52,231 bases of DNA. It comes from Pseudomonadota bacterium. GTDB taxonomy: Bacteria > Pseudomonadota > Gammaproteobacteria > Steroidobacterales > Steroidobacteraceae. The first letter of the stretch is position 1; every line of letters starts with the position of its first letter. Below are positions 42,862 through 51,341 of the stretch, in pieces. Location of the stretch: contig JAJZFQ010000111.1 of NCBI GenBank assembly GCA_021805275.1, forward strand, positions 1 through 52,231. The letters run 5' to 3'. The notes under the pieces are model-generated. The model saw only the letters and a list, made by a program, of their open reading frames with translations. It was not told where the DNA came from and made no database searches. Both the position numbers and the translations under genes were made by a program.

Positions 42862-42887
42862 TTGCCTAGGCCGCAATTGTATTGGCA
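42862..42887. promoter_or_regulatory. Operator candidate upstream of the MarR-type gene
   Basis: TTGCCTAGGC at 42862-42871 repeats the core found before emrA. A TTGCC...GGCAA pair spans 42862-42887. The region is AT-rich (ATATAT before, CAATTGTATTGG after), and lies about 50-70 bases upstream of the TTG start, where the promoter should be. Confidence 0.5.
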
Positions 42888-43031
42888 ATAACTGTCCAAT
42901 TCAATCCCGAGGAGAGGTGGGTTCTGCCGAGGGCTGTAACTTGATCTTGACTGTAATATTCGTGCGGCCAGATGTTCCCGGAACTGTCACACCGGTCTGT
43001 CAGCTTAGTGGGGAACATCGGAGCACTTGCG

Positions 43032-43268
43032 ATGAACGCTGACCCTTACAACCGCTGGAGAGCGGCGCTCTCGGCCGCGGCCCGCCAGACGCTCGCCGCC
43101 CGCTGGCACAGCACCATGCACTCACTGCGCGAGGCTCGGCTGCAATACCGCGCGCTCTATGCGGCCGATGAGGCAGACATCGGGGCGCTGCGCAAGGCGG
43201 CGCAACGCATTCACGACCTCGAGCAGTTGCGCGGCGTGCTCGCCGGGGAACTCGGCAGGCCGGCCTGA
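43032..43268 (+). CDS. Hypothetical small helical protein
   Basis: A 78-residue protein of unknown function, MNADPYNRWRAALSAAARQT at the start, then alpha-helical throughout by composition (Ala/Arg/Glu-rich, no Pro until near the end), ending DLEQLRGVLAGELGRPA. It could be a short coiled coil. It is divergent from the MarR-type gene and convergent with ggt (21 bases). GC-rich third positions support coding. Confidence 0.5.
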   Translation: MNADPYNRWRAALSAAARQTLAARWHSTMHSLREARLQYRALYAADEADIGALRKAAQRIHDLEQLRGVLAGELGRPA

Positions 43269-43289
43269 ACGGCCGGCCCGCCGCCGTGC

Positions 43290-45065
43290 TCAATCGCCGG
43301 CGGCCAGTCCCGCCGGTCGGCGTCGGTCGTTGGCACCTTCGAGCAGGTGCGTGCGCGGATTGATCACGATGGCTTCATCGGCGCCCCAGGACTTGACCAC
43401 CTTGAAACGGTAGCCCATCGCCCGCAGCCGCCGCTCCACACCGGGGCTGATCAAGCCCGGCTCCATGAACACGACGTCCGGGTACCACTGCTCGTGCACC
43501 CGCGGCGCATTCACCGCCTGCTGCACGTTCATCCCGAAGTCCACCACGTTGAGGAAGCTCTCCAGCGTCGTCGAGATGATCGTCGAGCCGCCGGGGCTGC
43601 CCGTGACCATGAACACCCGCTTGCCCCGCAGCACGATGGTCGGGGCCATCGAGCTCAGCGGCCGCTTGCCGGGCTCAATCTGGTTCGCCTTGCCCTGCAC
43701 CAGCCCGAACGAGTTCGGCACGCCGGGCTTGGAGGTAAAGTCGTCCATCTCGTTGTTGAGGAAGAAGCCGCTATCCCCGGCGATCTGCCCCAGTCCGAAC
43801 AGGTAATTGATCGTGAAGGTCACTCCCACCGCGTTGCCGTGGCGATCCACGATGGAGTAATCGGTGGTGTCCGTGCCCTCGTAGGGGCCGAGGCTGCCCT
43901 TGATCTGCGCCGAGGGAGTGGCCGCAGCGGCACGGATGCTCGCACGCAGCTTGGCGGCATGCTGCGCCGAGAGCAGCCGCTCGATGGGATTGTGCACGAA
44001 GAGCGGATCGCCGAGATACGTGTTGCGGTCCGCAAACGCGCGCCGCTCGGCCTCGACCAGATAGTGGATGCTGTTCACTGAGCCGTAGCCCCACTTGGAG
44101 AGGGGATACGGCTTGATGATCTGCAGGATCTCGCAGATCGTCACGCCGCCGGAACTCGGCGGAGGATCGGACATGATCGTGTAGCCGTGATAGCGACACT
44201 CGACGGGCTTGGCCCACTGCACGGTGTACTCGGCCAGATCCTTCAGCGTGAGGATACCGTGGTGCGAACGACTCGCCGCGACGATCGACCGGGCGATCGA
44301 GCCGCGGTAGAACGCTCGACTGCCCTCGCGAGAAATCAGCTCCAGAGTGCGCGCGAGCTGCGGCTGACGCAGCGTCTGACCCGCAACGTACGGCTTGCCG
44401 TGGTCGAGAAAGATCGCCGCGACATTCGGGTGCTTGGCGAAGTCCTTCACGCGGGTATTGAGGACATTGACGTCCCCCTGCTGCAGCACAAAACCCTCCC
44501 GCGCAAGGCGGATGGCTGGCGCCATCACTTGCTGGCGGCTCATGGTGCCGTACTTGCGCAGCGCGGTGTCGAGCCCGAGCACCGTTCCGGGCACGCCCAC
44601 GGCCAGGTACGTCTGGGTGCTCAGTCCCGGCACGACCTGCCCTTTCGCGTTCTGATACAGCGTCGGAGTCGCTTTGAGTGGCGCCTTCTCGCGAAAGTCG
44701 AGGAACACCGTCCGGCCGTTCGCGAGGTGAATCACCATGAATCCGCCGCCGCCGATGTTGCCGCAGCACGGATTGACCACCGCCTGAGCGTAGCCGACCG
44801 CCACGGCTGCATCGATGGCATTGCCGCCGTCCTTCAGGATCTTCAGCCCGACCTCCGTGGCGAGATGCTGATCGCTCACCACCATAGCGTGCCGCGCGAG
44901 CACCGGCCGCTCGTGCGCCAGCGCCGCCACAGTGGTCGGTGGTGCGCTCGCGTCGAGCGCCTGGCTCGGGATGACGGAATTCGGGGCGGCGCGTCCGGCG
45001 GCCTGCACCGTCGTGATCACCGATAGAGCGGCCGCAACCGCCCAGACATATTGTCTCCTGCGCAT
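43290..45065 (-). CDS. ggt: Gamma-glutamyltransferase
   Basis: Breaks the gamma-glutamyl bond of glutathione and related peptides in the periplasm. The 591-residue precursor has a signal peptide (MRRRQYVWAVAAALSVITTVQAAG). The large-subunit part contains ARHAMVVSDQHLATEVGLKILKDGGNAIDAAVA, VNPCCGNIGGGGFMV and LDFREKAP. Self-cleavage occurs before Thr400 in GTDTTDYSIVDRHGNAVGVTFTIN; E. coli has TTHYS here, so His is replaced by Asp. The GSPGGSTIISTTLE oxyanion-region motif is intact. It is divergent from the DUF885 gene across about 250 bases, both being exported peptide-degrading proteins. Confidence 0.95.
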   Translation of the reverse strand: MRRRQYVWAVAAALSVITTVQAAGRAAPNSVIPSQALDASAPPTTVAALAHERPVLARHAMVVSDQHLATEVGLKILKDGGNAIDAAVAVGYAQAVVNPCCGNIGGGGFMVIHLANGRTVFLDFREKAPLKATPTLYQNAKGQVVPGLSTQTYLAVGVPGTVLGLDTALRKYGTMSRQQVMAPAIRLAREGFVLQQGDVNVLNTRVKDFAKHPNVAAIFLDHGKPYVAGQTLRQPQLARTLELISREGSRAFYRGSIARSIVAASRSHHGILTLKDLAEYTVQWAKPVECRYHGYTIMSDPPPSSGGVTICEILQIIKPYPLSKWGYGSVNSIHYLVEAERRAFADRNTYLGDPLFVHNPIERLLSAQHAAKLRASIRAAAATPSAQIKGSLGPYEGTDTTDYSIVDRHGNAVGVTFTINYLFGLGQIAGDSGFFLNNEMDDFTSKPGVPNSFGLVQGKANQIEPGKRPLSSMAPTIVLRGKRVFMVTGSPGGSTIISTTLESFLNVVDFGMNVQQAVNAPRVHEQWYPDVVFMEPGLISPGVERRLRAMGYRFKVVKSWGADEAIVINPRTHLLEGANDRRRPAGLAAGD

Positions 45066-45312
45066 ATGTGTCGACCCTTCGCTGCTCGTCAGTGCTCCTC
45101 AGCGCGCAGACTATCACGCGCCAGCGCGCCTCCGCGCGAGGTGCCACGATACCGCAAGCGGACGGGCCGCCAAACCCGCGCGCAGCGGATCGGCGCAGCC
45201 ACTCTCGACCGACCGTGGCGCGCCTGCGGCAGGTCGTGCCCGCAGGTCCTCCCGGGGGCGTATGGTGTCATCGCGTGGCGAAGCCGGTAGACTGAAGAAA
45301 AGACGCTATGCA

Positions 45313-47139
45313 ATGGGGGTTTCTATGTTCCGGGCGTTCCAAACCAGTGTCGTGTGCGCCGTGCTGGCGCTCGGCGTGCCGACCGTCTCAGCTGCCGTTC
45401 CCGCGAGCGCCACCGCCGCGACCGTCGCGCTGCACCAGTTGTTCCACCTCGAGTGGCAGCGGGAAATGCGCGAGCATCCGCTCGAGGCGTCCGCCGACGG
45501 CTTTCACCAGTACGACGGGAAGTGGGCCGATGTGAGCCTCGCCTCCCTCGCGCGCGAGCATCAGGAGGATTTGCAGGCGCTGCAGCGCCTCGCGGCGATC
45601 GAGCGCAGTGCGCTCGACCGGGAGGATCGGATCAGCTACGACCTGTTCAAGCACCGCTACGAGATCCGGGTCCAGGGCTATGACCTGAAGACCTATCTGA
45701 TGCCGATGAACGAGCTCGAGGGCGTCCAGACGCTTCGGACCCTGACGCATACGCTGCGCTTCCAGAGCGCCGCCGATTACCGCAACTACCTCGAGCGGCT
45801 GCGCACGCTCATGCCCTACATGGACCAGACCATCGAGCTGCTGAAGCAGGGCGTCAAGGCCGGCATGACCGAGCCCAAGGTGGTCATGCAGCGCGTGCCT
45901 CATCAGATCGCGGCCAACATCCTCGCCAACCCGGCGGACAGCCCCTTCTACGCGCCGTTCAAGAAGATGCCCTCGATCATCCCGGCCGCCGAGCAGGCGC
46001 AGTTGCGCACGCAGGCCGAGGCCGCCATCGCCCAGGTGGTCACGCCGGCCTACCGCAAGCTGCAGCAGTATTTTGATACGGACTACCTGCCGCACTGCCG
46101 CAGCAGCATCGCCGCCGAAGCGCTGCCCGACGGCAAGGCGTACTACGCCTACATGGTGCGCAAGTACACGACGACGGATCTGACGCCGCACGCGATCCAC
46201 CGGATCGGCCTGCAACGCGTCGCCGAGATCCACACGCAAATGCAGCGGGTGTTCGATCAGATCGGCTTCAAGGGCACCTACAAGCAGTTCGTGCACTACC
46301 TGCGCACCAATCCGCGCTTCTACTACAAGAACCCAGCCCATCTGCTCGAGGCGTATCGAGCCGCCGCCATGCGCGTCGATCCGCTGCTGGTGAAGTACTT
46401 CCCCATCTGGATCCTGCCGCGCGTACCGTACGGCGTGCGCCCGATCCCCGCCTCGCTGGCACCCGACACGTATCCGGCCTACTCGGTGCCGCCGGCCGGC
46501 GACGGGAGCGTCGCCGGCTATGTGGCCGTGAACCTGTACAAGCCGCAGAGCCGGCCGAAGTACGATATCCAGGTGCTGGTCTGCCACGAGGGCCGCCCAG
46601 GTCATCAGCTGCAGATTCCCATCGCGATGGAGCTGAAGGGCCTGCCGCAGTTCCGCCGCTTCGACTACTACAGCTCCTACGGGGAAGGCTGGGCGCTGTA
46701 CACCGAGTCGCTGTGCGGCCAGATGGGTCTATACAACAATCCCTACTCGAAATTCGGCTATCTCGACTGGCAGATGTGGCGTGCGGTGCGTCTGGTGGTC
46801 GACACCGGCATCCACTCGGAGGGCTGGACCCGCGCGCAGGCAGTGCGCTACTTCGAGGCAAACACGGCACTCAGCACCCAGAACATCAACACCGAGGTCG
46901 ATCGCTACATTGCCTGGCCCGGCCAGGCGCTGTCCTACATGATCGGCCAGATGGACATCTTCAAGCTGCGCCAGAAGGCCGAACAGGCGCTCGGCCCGAA
47001 GTTCAACATCAAGGACTTCCACGCCGCGATCCTCGAGCACGGCGCCCTGCCACTCACGATCCTCAATCACGTCATCGATCGCTGGATCCGTGACCGCCAA
47101 GCAGGCAAGCCGCTGCGCCATGCGATGGCGATGAATTGA
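45313..47139 (+). CDS. DUF885 family exported protein, putative metallopeptidase
   Basis: A 608-residue exported protein. A signal peptide (MFRAFQTSVVCAVLALGVPTVSAAVP) starts either at 45313 or at the in-frame ATG 45325. The DUF885 hallmarks are LMPMNELEGVQ, the HEGRPGHQLQ motif at His425 and YSSYGEGWALYTESL, which together resemble a zinc-binding peptidase site (HExxGH-like, with a later Glu). Substrate and reaction have not been established for most members; a peptidase role is inferred from the motif and from lying beside ggt and a tricorn-type protease. Confidence 0.88.
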   Translation: MGVSMFRAFQTSVVCAVLALGVPTVSAAVPASATAATVALHQLFHLEWQREMREHPLEASADGFHQYDGKWADVSLASLAREHQEDLQALQRLAAIERSALDREDRISYDLFKHRYEIRVQGYDLKTYLMPMNELEGVQTLRTLTHTLRFQSAADYRNYLERLRTLMPYMDQTIELLKQGVKAGMTEPKVVMQRVPHQIAANILANPADSPFYAPFKKMPSIIPAAEQAQLRTQAEAAIAQVVTPAYRKLQQYFDTDYLPHCRSSIAAEALPDGKAYYAYMVRKYTTTDLTPHAIHRIGLQRVAEIHTQMQRVFDQIGFKGTYKQFVHYLRTNPRFYYKNPAHLLEAYRAAAMRVDPLLVKYFPIWILPRVPYGVRPIPASLAPDTYPAYSVPPAGDGSVAGYVAVNLYKPQSRPKYDIQVLVCHEGRPGHQLQIPIAMELKGLPQFRRFDYYSSYGEGWALYTESLCGQMGLYNNPYSKFGYLDWQMWRAVRLVVDTGIHSEGWTRAQAVRYFEANTALSTQNINTEVDRYIAWPGQALSYMIGQMDIFKLRQKAEQALGPKFNIKDFHAAILEHGALPLTILNHVIDRWIRDRQAGKPLRHAMAMN

Positions 47140-47394
47140 TCAGCCAGAAGCGCAGGCGTGCGCGCGCGCGACCCGCCTGCGCGAGCGCGCGCGCCCCTGG
47201 ATTCCAACTCGCGAGCGGCCACGGAGCGGGCGCGGGGGAACGCGCTGCGCTTTGAAACTTCCTGTCCGACCGCGCTTCTTGTCACCCGGGGGACCGGCGC
47301 GCAGAATTCGTACACCGACAGCCAATTTCAATCGACGGGACCCACTGGGCGGACCCTGTTCCCCCCAGGCGAGTCCGTGAGCAAGGATCACACA

Positions 47395-50300
47395 ATGACG
47401 CTAAAGTCCCTCGCCGGAGCGCTCGCCACACTGTCGCTTACCTTGTTGTCTCACGCCGCACCGGCTCAGACGGCACCCGGTCCGGTGCAGGCGTTGATCC
47501 GCTACCCCAGCATCCACGGTGACACCGTGGTGTTCGAAGCCGGCGGCGCGGTCTGGAAGGTTCCCGTGCAGGGCGGCGTGGCGGTGCGGCTGACGACCGA
47601 CTCGGGCCACGACACGCACCCGATCGTCTCACCGGACGGCCGGTGGGTCGCATTCACGGGTTGGTACCGGGGCAACACCGACGTCTACGTCATTTCCATC
47701 GAGGGCGGCGCAGTCCGACAGCTGACCTGGCGTTCCGTTAATCAGCCCGTGAACGGGCGGGTCGTCACTGTACCGGACAACATCGTGGTCGGCTGGACCC
47801 CGGACAGTCGGGACGTGGTCTTTCTTTCGCGACGCGCGAGCTTCAATCGACAGATCGAGCGCGCCTTCGAGGTCCCCACGAGCGGCGGGCTGCCGACGGC
47901 CCTGCCGATGCCGTGGACCGGCCCGCTGTCGTTCAATGCAGCTGGCAGCTCCCTCGCCTACAACAAGCTCTCGCGCATCCTGCGGCAATTCCACCGCAAG
48001 CACTACTTCGGCGGTCAAGCCAACGACATCTTCACCTACGACCTCACCACCGGCGCGAGCCGCCGCCTCACGCACTGGAAGGGCGAGGACACCTTCCCCA
48101 TGTGGGTGGGGAATACGCTGTACTTCGGGTCGGACCGCGGCCCGGATGGCGTGCTCAATCTCTGGGCTAAGAACCTCAAGACCGGTGCCGACCGGCAGGT
48201 GACGCACTTTTCCCTCTATGACATCGACTGGCCGAGCGCCGACGATACCGGTATCGCGCTCTCCGACGGTGGCCGCCTATACGTATATTCGTACGCGACG
48301 CACCGCCTGAGGCAGGTGCCGGTCACCGTGCCGCTGAACGGCAGCCGCACGCTGCCGTACGAATTCGCCGCGGCGAAGATGATCCGCGCCGCCGACCTCG
48401 CCCCGAACGGCAAGCTGGCAGTCTTCAGCGCTCGGGGTGCGCTGTTCACCGTTCCGATTGAGCACGGCCACACAACGGACCTCAGTCACAGCGTTGCGAG
48501 CAACGACAAGGATCCCGCCTGGTCCCCCGACGGCAAGTGGATCGCCTATATCCGCGACAGCGGCGTGGACAGCCAGGTGATGGTGCGCGCCGCGGACGGC
48601 CAGGGGACGCCGCGCGCCCTCACGGACAAGGGCGAGGTGACCTACACCGCGCCGCTGCTGTGGAGCCCGGACAGCCACTGGCTGGCCTACGCCGACTCGC
48701 AGCAGAGGCTCTGGGCAATGAACGTGCAGAGCGGCAAGCGCGAGCAGGTCGCCACGGACCGGCAGATGATCATCGGAGCGTTCCAGGACGCGGCATTCTC
48801 GCCAGACAGCCGCTGGCTGGCCTTCTCCAAGCACCTGCCCAACCACCTGCGGGCGCTGTTCATCTTCAACGTCGAGTCCGGCACGCTGCACCGGGTCAGC
48901 CGCGGCGACTTCAGCGACAGCCGTCCGGCGTTCTCCCGCAATGGAAAATATCTGTACTTCGTATCCGCGCGGCTCGTCAACCCGGTGCTGTCGAGCTACA
49001 ACTTCGGCGCCTCGGGCGTGGTGCCGGACGGTCTGTATGTCGCAACACTGCAGGCAGGCACGCCCTCGCCGTTCGCGCCCCGCACCCAGCACCCCACCGC
49101 CGGCAAGCACAAGCCGAAGAAGCCGGCAGACAAACCCGCGGGCAAGAAGAATAAGGCCAAGGCCGCCAGCACGACTGCGCTCGTCAAGATCGATTTCACC
49201 GGGCTCATCGACCGGGCGGTCCAGGTACCGGTCCCGGCGGCCAACATCATGCAGACCGCCGAGTTCCACGGCGTCATCTACTACGCCACTGCGTCCGTTC
49301 CGGTGCTCGGTGGCGCCATTCCCGGACAAGCCCCGACGCTGAGCGCCTACAATCTGCGTCGGCGCAAGGCACTGACGCTAGCCAAGGGCATCGGCTCGGG
49401 CTTCGCGCTCTCAGCCGATGGCTCCACGCTGCTCTACCAGGTCGGCGGCAAGTGGGTGCTGCGCGCCTCGACCTTCGCCCCGCAGGTGAAGGTCAAAACG
49501 CTCAACACCGCGTACATGCAGATGCAGGTCGATCCGCGCGCCGAGTGGACCGAGATCTTCAATGAGGCCTGGCGCAACGTCCGTGACTACTTCGTCAATC
49601 CTGAGCTGATCCAGCGCAAGTGGACGGAGATCGGTGCACGCTACCGGGCGCTGCTGCCACTGGTGCAGGACCGCGAGGACCTGAACTACGTAATGGCGAA
49701 CATGATCGGCTCGCTCGGGGAGAGCCACATGTACATCTTTGGCGGTGATCTCGGCTGGCGCAGTCCGCCGCAGCCGACCGCCGGGCTCGGCGCGGAGTTT
49801 GCCCTGAACAGCGACGCCGGGCGCTATTACCTCAAGCACATCTTCCGCGGTGACAACACCATTCCGGGTTACTACGCACCGCTCGCCCAGCCGGGCCTGC
49901 AGGTCAAGCCGGGCGATTACGTGCTGGCAATCAACGGCGTGCCGCTGCGCGCCCCGACCAACCCCTATGCGCTGCTGCAGGGCACCCTCGGACAGACGAT
50001 CAGCCTGACCCTGGCGTCCAAACCCGATGGCAAGCCGTGGACGATCCTCGTCAGACCGGTTGTCAACAGCGGCAAGCTCCACCTGCTGAGCTGGATCAAC
50101 AACAACCGGCGCGAGGTGGACAAGCTGTCAGGGGGCAAGATCGGCTACGTGTACCTGAACGACATGGAGGCCACGGGTTTGCACGAATTCGTGCGCCAGT
50201 TCTACAGCCAGATCGACAAGCCCGGATTGATCATCGACGACCGCTGGAACCTCGGCGGCTTCATCGACACGATCCTGTTCAATCAGCTCACCAAGAAGAT

Positions 50301-50790
50301 GGTGGCCGCCTGGGTCAATCGCCACGGAGCGCACTACCAGAGCCCCGAGGATGCCTACATCGGCCACATGGCCGCGCTCATCAACCATGGATCGGCCTCT
50401 GACGGAGATATCTTCGCGTACCGATTCCAACAGTATCACCTGGGCCCGACCATAGGCTCGCGCACCTGGGGCGGCGTGCGCGGATACGCCAACAGCTTCA
50501 CGCTGCTCGACGGAGGCCAGCAGATAGTCTCGGAAATCGCCATGTACGGCACCGACTCGCAGTGGCAGGTTGAGAACATCGGAGTGGTGCCGTCCATCCC
50601 CGTGCACGTCGATCCGGGACTGCTGGCGCGGCACAACCGCGACACGCAAATCGAGACCGCCGTTGACGTGCTGCTGAGGACGATTAAGCGCGACCCGGTG
50701 GTCATCCCGCCGGCTCCGCCCTGGACCCCGGCGTTCCCGCCTCAACCGACCTACCCCGCCTGTCCCACGGCTCACGGAACCTGCCAGTAG
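47395..50790 (+). CDS. Tricorn-type S41 protease with beta-propellers and PDZ domain
   Basis: A 1131-residue exported protease. A signal peptide (LAGALATLSLTLLSHAAPAQT) leads into two beta-propellers (about residues 30-330 and 330-680) with WD40/TolB-like repeats such as VSPDGRWVAFTGWY. A lysine-rich linker (about 571-592, KHKPKKPADKPAGKKNKAK) interrupts the second. A PDZ-like domain (about 790-870, PGDYVLAINGVPL) and the S41 catalytic domain follow. Ser1002 in GSASDGDIF is the expected nucleophile. Archaeal tricorn is a cytoplasmic hexamer; bacterial homologues like this are periplasmic. An alternative longer frame upstream is not coding in character. A strong hairpin follows. Confidence 0.9.
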   Translation: MTLKSLAGALATLSLTLLSHAAPAQTAPGPVQALIRYPSIHGDTVVFEAGGAVWKVPVQGGVAVRLTTDSGHDTHPIVSPDGRWVAFTGWYRGNTDVYVISIEGGAVRQLTWRSVNQPVNGRVVTVPDNIVVGWTPDSRDVVFLSRRASFNRQIERAFEVPTSGGLPTALPMPWTGPLSFNAAGSSLAYNKLSRILRQFHRKHYFGGQANDIFTYDLTTGASRRLTHWKGEDTFPMWVGNTLYFGSDRGPDGVLNLWAKNLKTGADRQVTHFSLYDIDWPSADDTGIALSDGGRLYVYSYATHRLRQVPVTVPLNGSRTLPYEFAAAKMIRAADLAPNGKLAVFSARGALFTVPIEHGHTTDLSHSVASNDKDPAWSPDGKWIAYIRDSGVDSQVMVRAADGQGTPRALTDKGEVTYTAPLLWSPDSHWLAYADSQQRLWAMNVQSGKREQVATDRQMIIGAFQDAAFSPDSRWLAFSKHLPNHLRALFIFNVESGTLHRVSRGDFSDSRPAFSRNGKYLYFVSARLVNPVLSSYNFGASGVVPDGLYVATLQAGTPSPFAPRTQHPTAGKHKPKKPADKPAGKKNKAKAASTTALVKIDFTGLIDRAVQVPVPAANIMQTAEFHGVIYYATASVPVLGGAIPGQAPTLSAYNLRRRKALTLAKGIGSGFALSADGSTLLYQVGGKWVLRASTFAPQVKVKTLNTAYMQMQVDPRAEWTEIFNEAWRNVRDYFVNPELIQRKWTEIGARYRALLPLVQDREDLNYVMANMIGSLGESHMYIFGGDLGWRSPPQPTAGLGAEFALNSDAGRYYLKHIFRGDNTIPGYYAPLAQPGLQVKPGDYVLAINGVPLRAPTNPYALLQGTLGQTISLTLASKPDGKPWTILVRPVVNSGKLHLLSWINNNRREVDKLSGGKIGYVYLNDMEATGLHEFVRQFYSQIDKPGLIIDDRWNLGGFIDTILFNQLTKKMVAAWVNRHGAHYQSPEDAYIGHMAALINHGSASDGDIFAYRFQQYHLGPTIGSRTWGGVRGYANSFTLLDGGQQIVSEIAMYGTDSQWQVENIGVVPSIPVHVDPGLLARHNRDTQIETAVDVLLRTIKRDPVVIPPAPPWTPAFPPQPTYPACPTAHGTCQ

Positions 50791-50802
50791 CCTTCCACCA
50801 GC

Positions 50803-50843
50803 CCTGGCGCGCCGGCGCACGAGGTGCGCGCCGGCGCGCCAGG
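50803..50843 (+). terminator. Long GC hairpin after the tricorn-type gene
   Basis: An 18-base arm (CCTGGCGCGCCGGCGCAC) pairs with 50824-50843 around a 3-base GAG loop; the right arm carries a 2-base insertion as a bulge. It lies 12 bases past the stop codon. There is no T-run, but the strength and position support a terminator. Confidence 0.65.
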
Positions 50844-50961
50844 CATGCTCGGAGAGTCTCGCCGCCGAAAGGTTTGCGGACGCCTCCAGTCCCGCGAGGG
50901 CGCATCCGTTCCCCCGGCAGCCGGGGCGCTCAGGCCCCCTCCATGCAGCCTGCGGGGAAGT

Positions 50962-50998
50962 GGGACAAGACAGGGTGCAAATCGCTGCACCATGTCCC
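50962..50998 (-). terminator. Hairpin downstream of the tRNA-Pro remnant
   Basis: Stacked inverted repeats GGGACA/TGTCCC and GGTGCA/TGCACC around a 6-base loop, with an uneven internal loop. Read on the minus strand it lies 10 bases beyond the 3' end of the tRNA-Pro remnant, where the original tRNA gene's terminator would be. Confidence 0.45.
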
Positions 50999-51008
50999 GC
51001 GTCAGTAT

Positions 51009-51053
51009 TGGTCGGGGCAGGGAGATTCGAACTCCCGACCCTCTGCTCCCAAA
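51009..51053 (-). pseudogene. 3' half of tRNA-Pro (TGG): attachment-site remnant
   Basis: On the minus strand the sequence runs from the anticodon loop (TTTGGGA, anticodon TGG) through the 3' anticodon stem, variable loop, T-arm (GGGAGTTCGAATCTCCC) and 3' acceptor strand to the encoded CCA (TGG at 51009-51011). The 5' half (acceptor, D-arm, anticodon 5' stem) is absent: beyond 51053 the sequence is unrelated. Breaking in the anticodon loop and keeping everything to the 3' end is the usual footprint of tyrosine-integrase integration in a tRNA gene. The remnant plus original downstream hairpin would be one border; the element lies to the right. Confidence 0.85.
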
Positions 51054-51059
51054 GGAGGT

Positions 51060-51088
51060 TTGACATACAGACATACGAGCTATATGCT
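51060..51088 (+). promoter_or_regulatory. vapB promoter, nearly leaderless
   Basis: A consensus -35 TTGACA (51060-51065), a 17-base spacer and TATGCT (51083-51088) as -10. The expected start point (about 51095) falls at the vapB ATG (51096), so the mRNA would be leaderless; AAGGAGGT at 51052-51059 is too far upstream to serve. Short repeats of GACATA (51062, 51071, 51091) and CATA/TATG pairs may be the antitoxin-binding site. Confidence 0.6.
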
Positions 51089-51095
51089 TTGACAT

Positions 51096-51341
51096 ATGAG
51101 AACCACCGTACGTCTGGACGAAGCCCTCATGGAACGTGCCCGGCAGGAAGCGGCCCGCCGCGGCATCACACTCACCTCGCTCATCGAGCAAGGACTGCGG
51201 CTTGCGCTGCGCCGCCCCCTGAATCGCCCGCAGCACGCTGTCGTATCGCTTCCTGAATGCCACGCCGGGGGTGGCGTCCTGCCGGGCGTGGATTTGAATG
51301 ACAGCGCCGGCCTACTCGAGCGGATGGAAGGTCGCGATTGA
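51096..51341 (+). CDS. vapB: VapB-type ribbon-helix-helix antitoxin
   Basis: An 81-residue antitoxin. The N-terminal ribbon-helix-helix MRTTVRLDEALMERARQEAARRGITLTSLIEQGLRLAL (residues 1-38) binds DNA and dimerises; the C-terminal tail (GGGVLPGVDLNDSAGLLERMEGRD) should wrap the toxin. The GVDLNDSAGLLE(R)M tail is typical of VapB partners of this PIN-toxin subfamily. The last four bases overlap the vapC start. It is the first gene to the right of the tRNA-Pro remnant. Confidence 0.9.
   Translation: MRTTVRLDEALMERARQEAARRGITLTSLIEQGLRLALRRPLNRPQHAVVSLPECHAGGGVLPGVDLNDSAGLLERMEGRD

Noticed and set aside
47140..47394. Possible tRNA or small gene between the DUF885 and tricorn-type genes
   Set aside because: No cloverleaf can be drawn, and the frames show no coding bias; it is treated as ordinary intergenic DNA.
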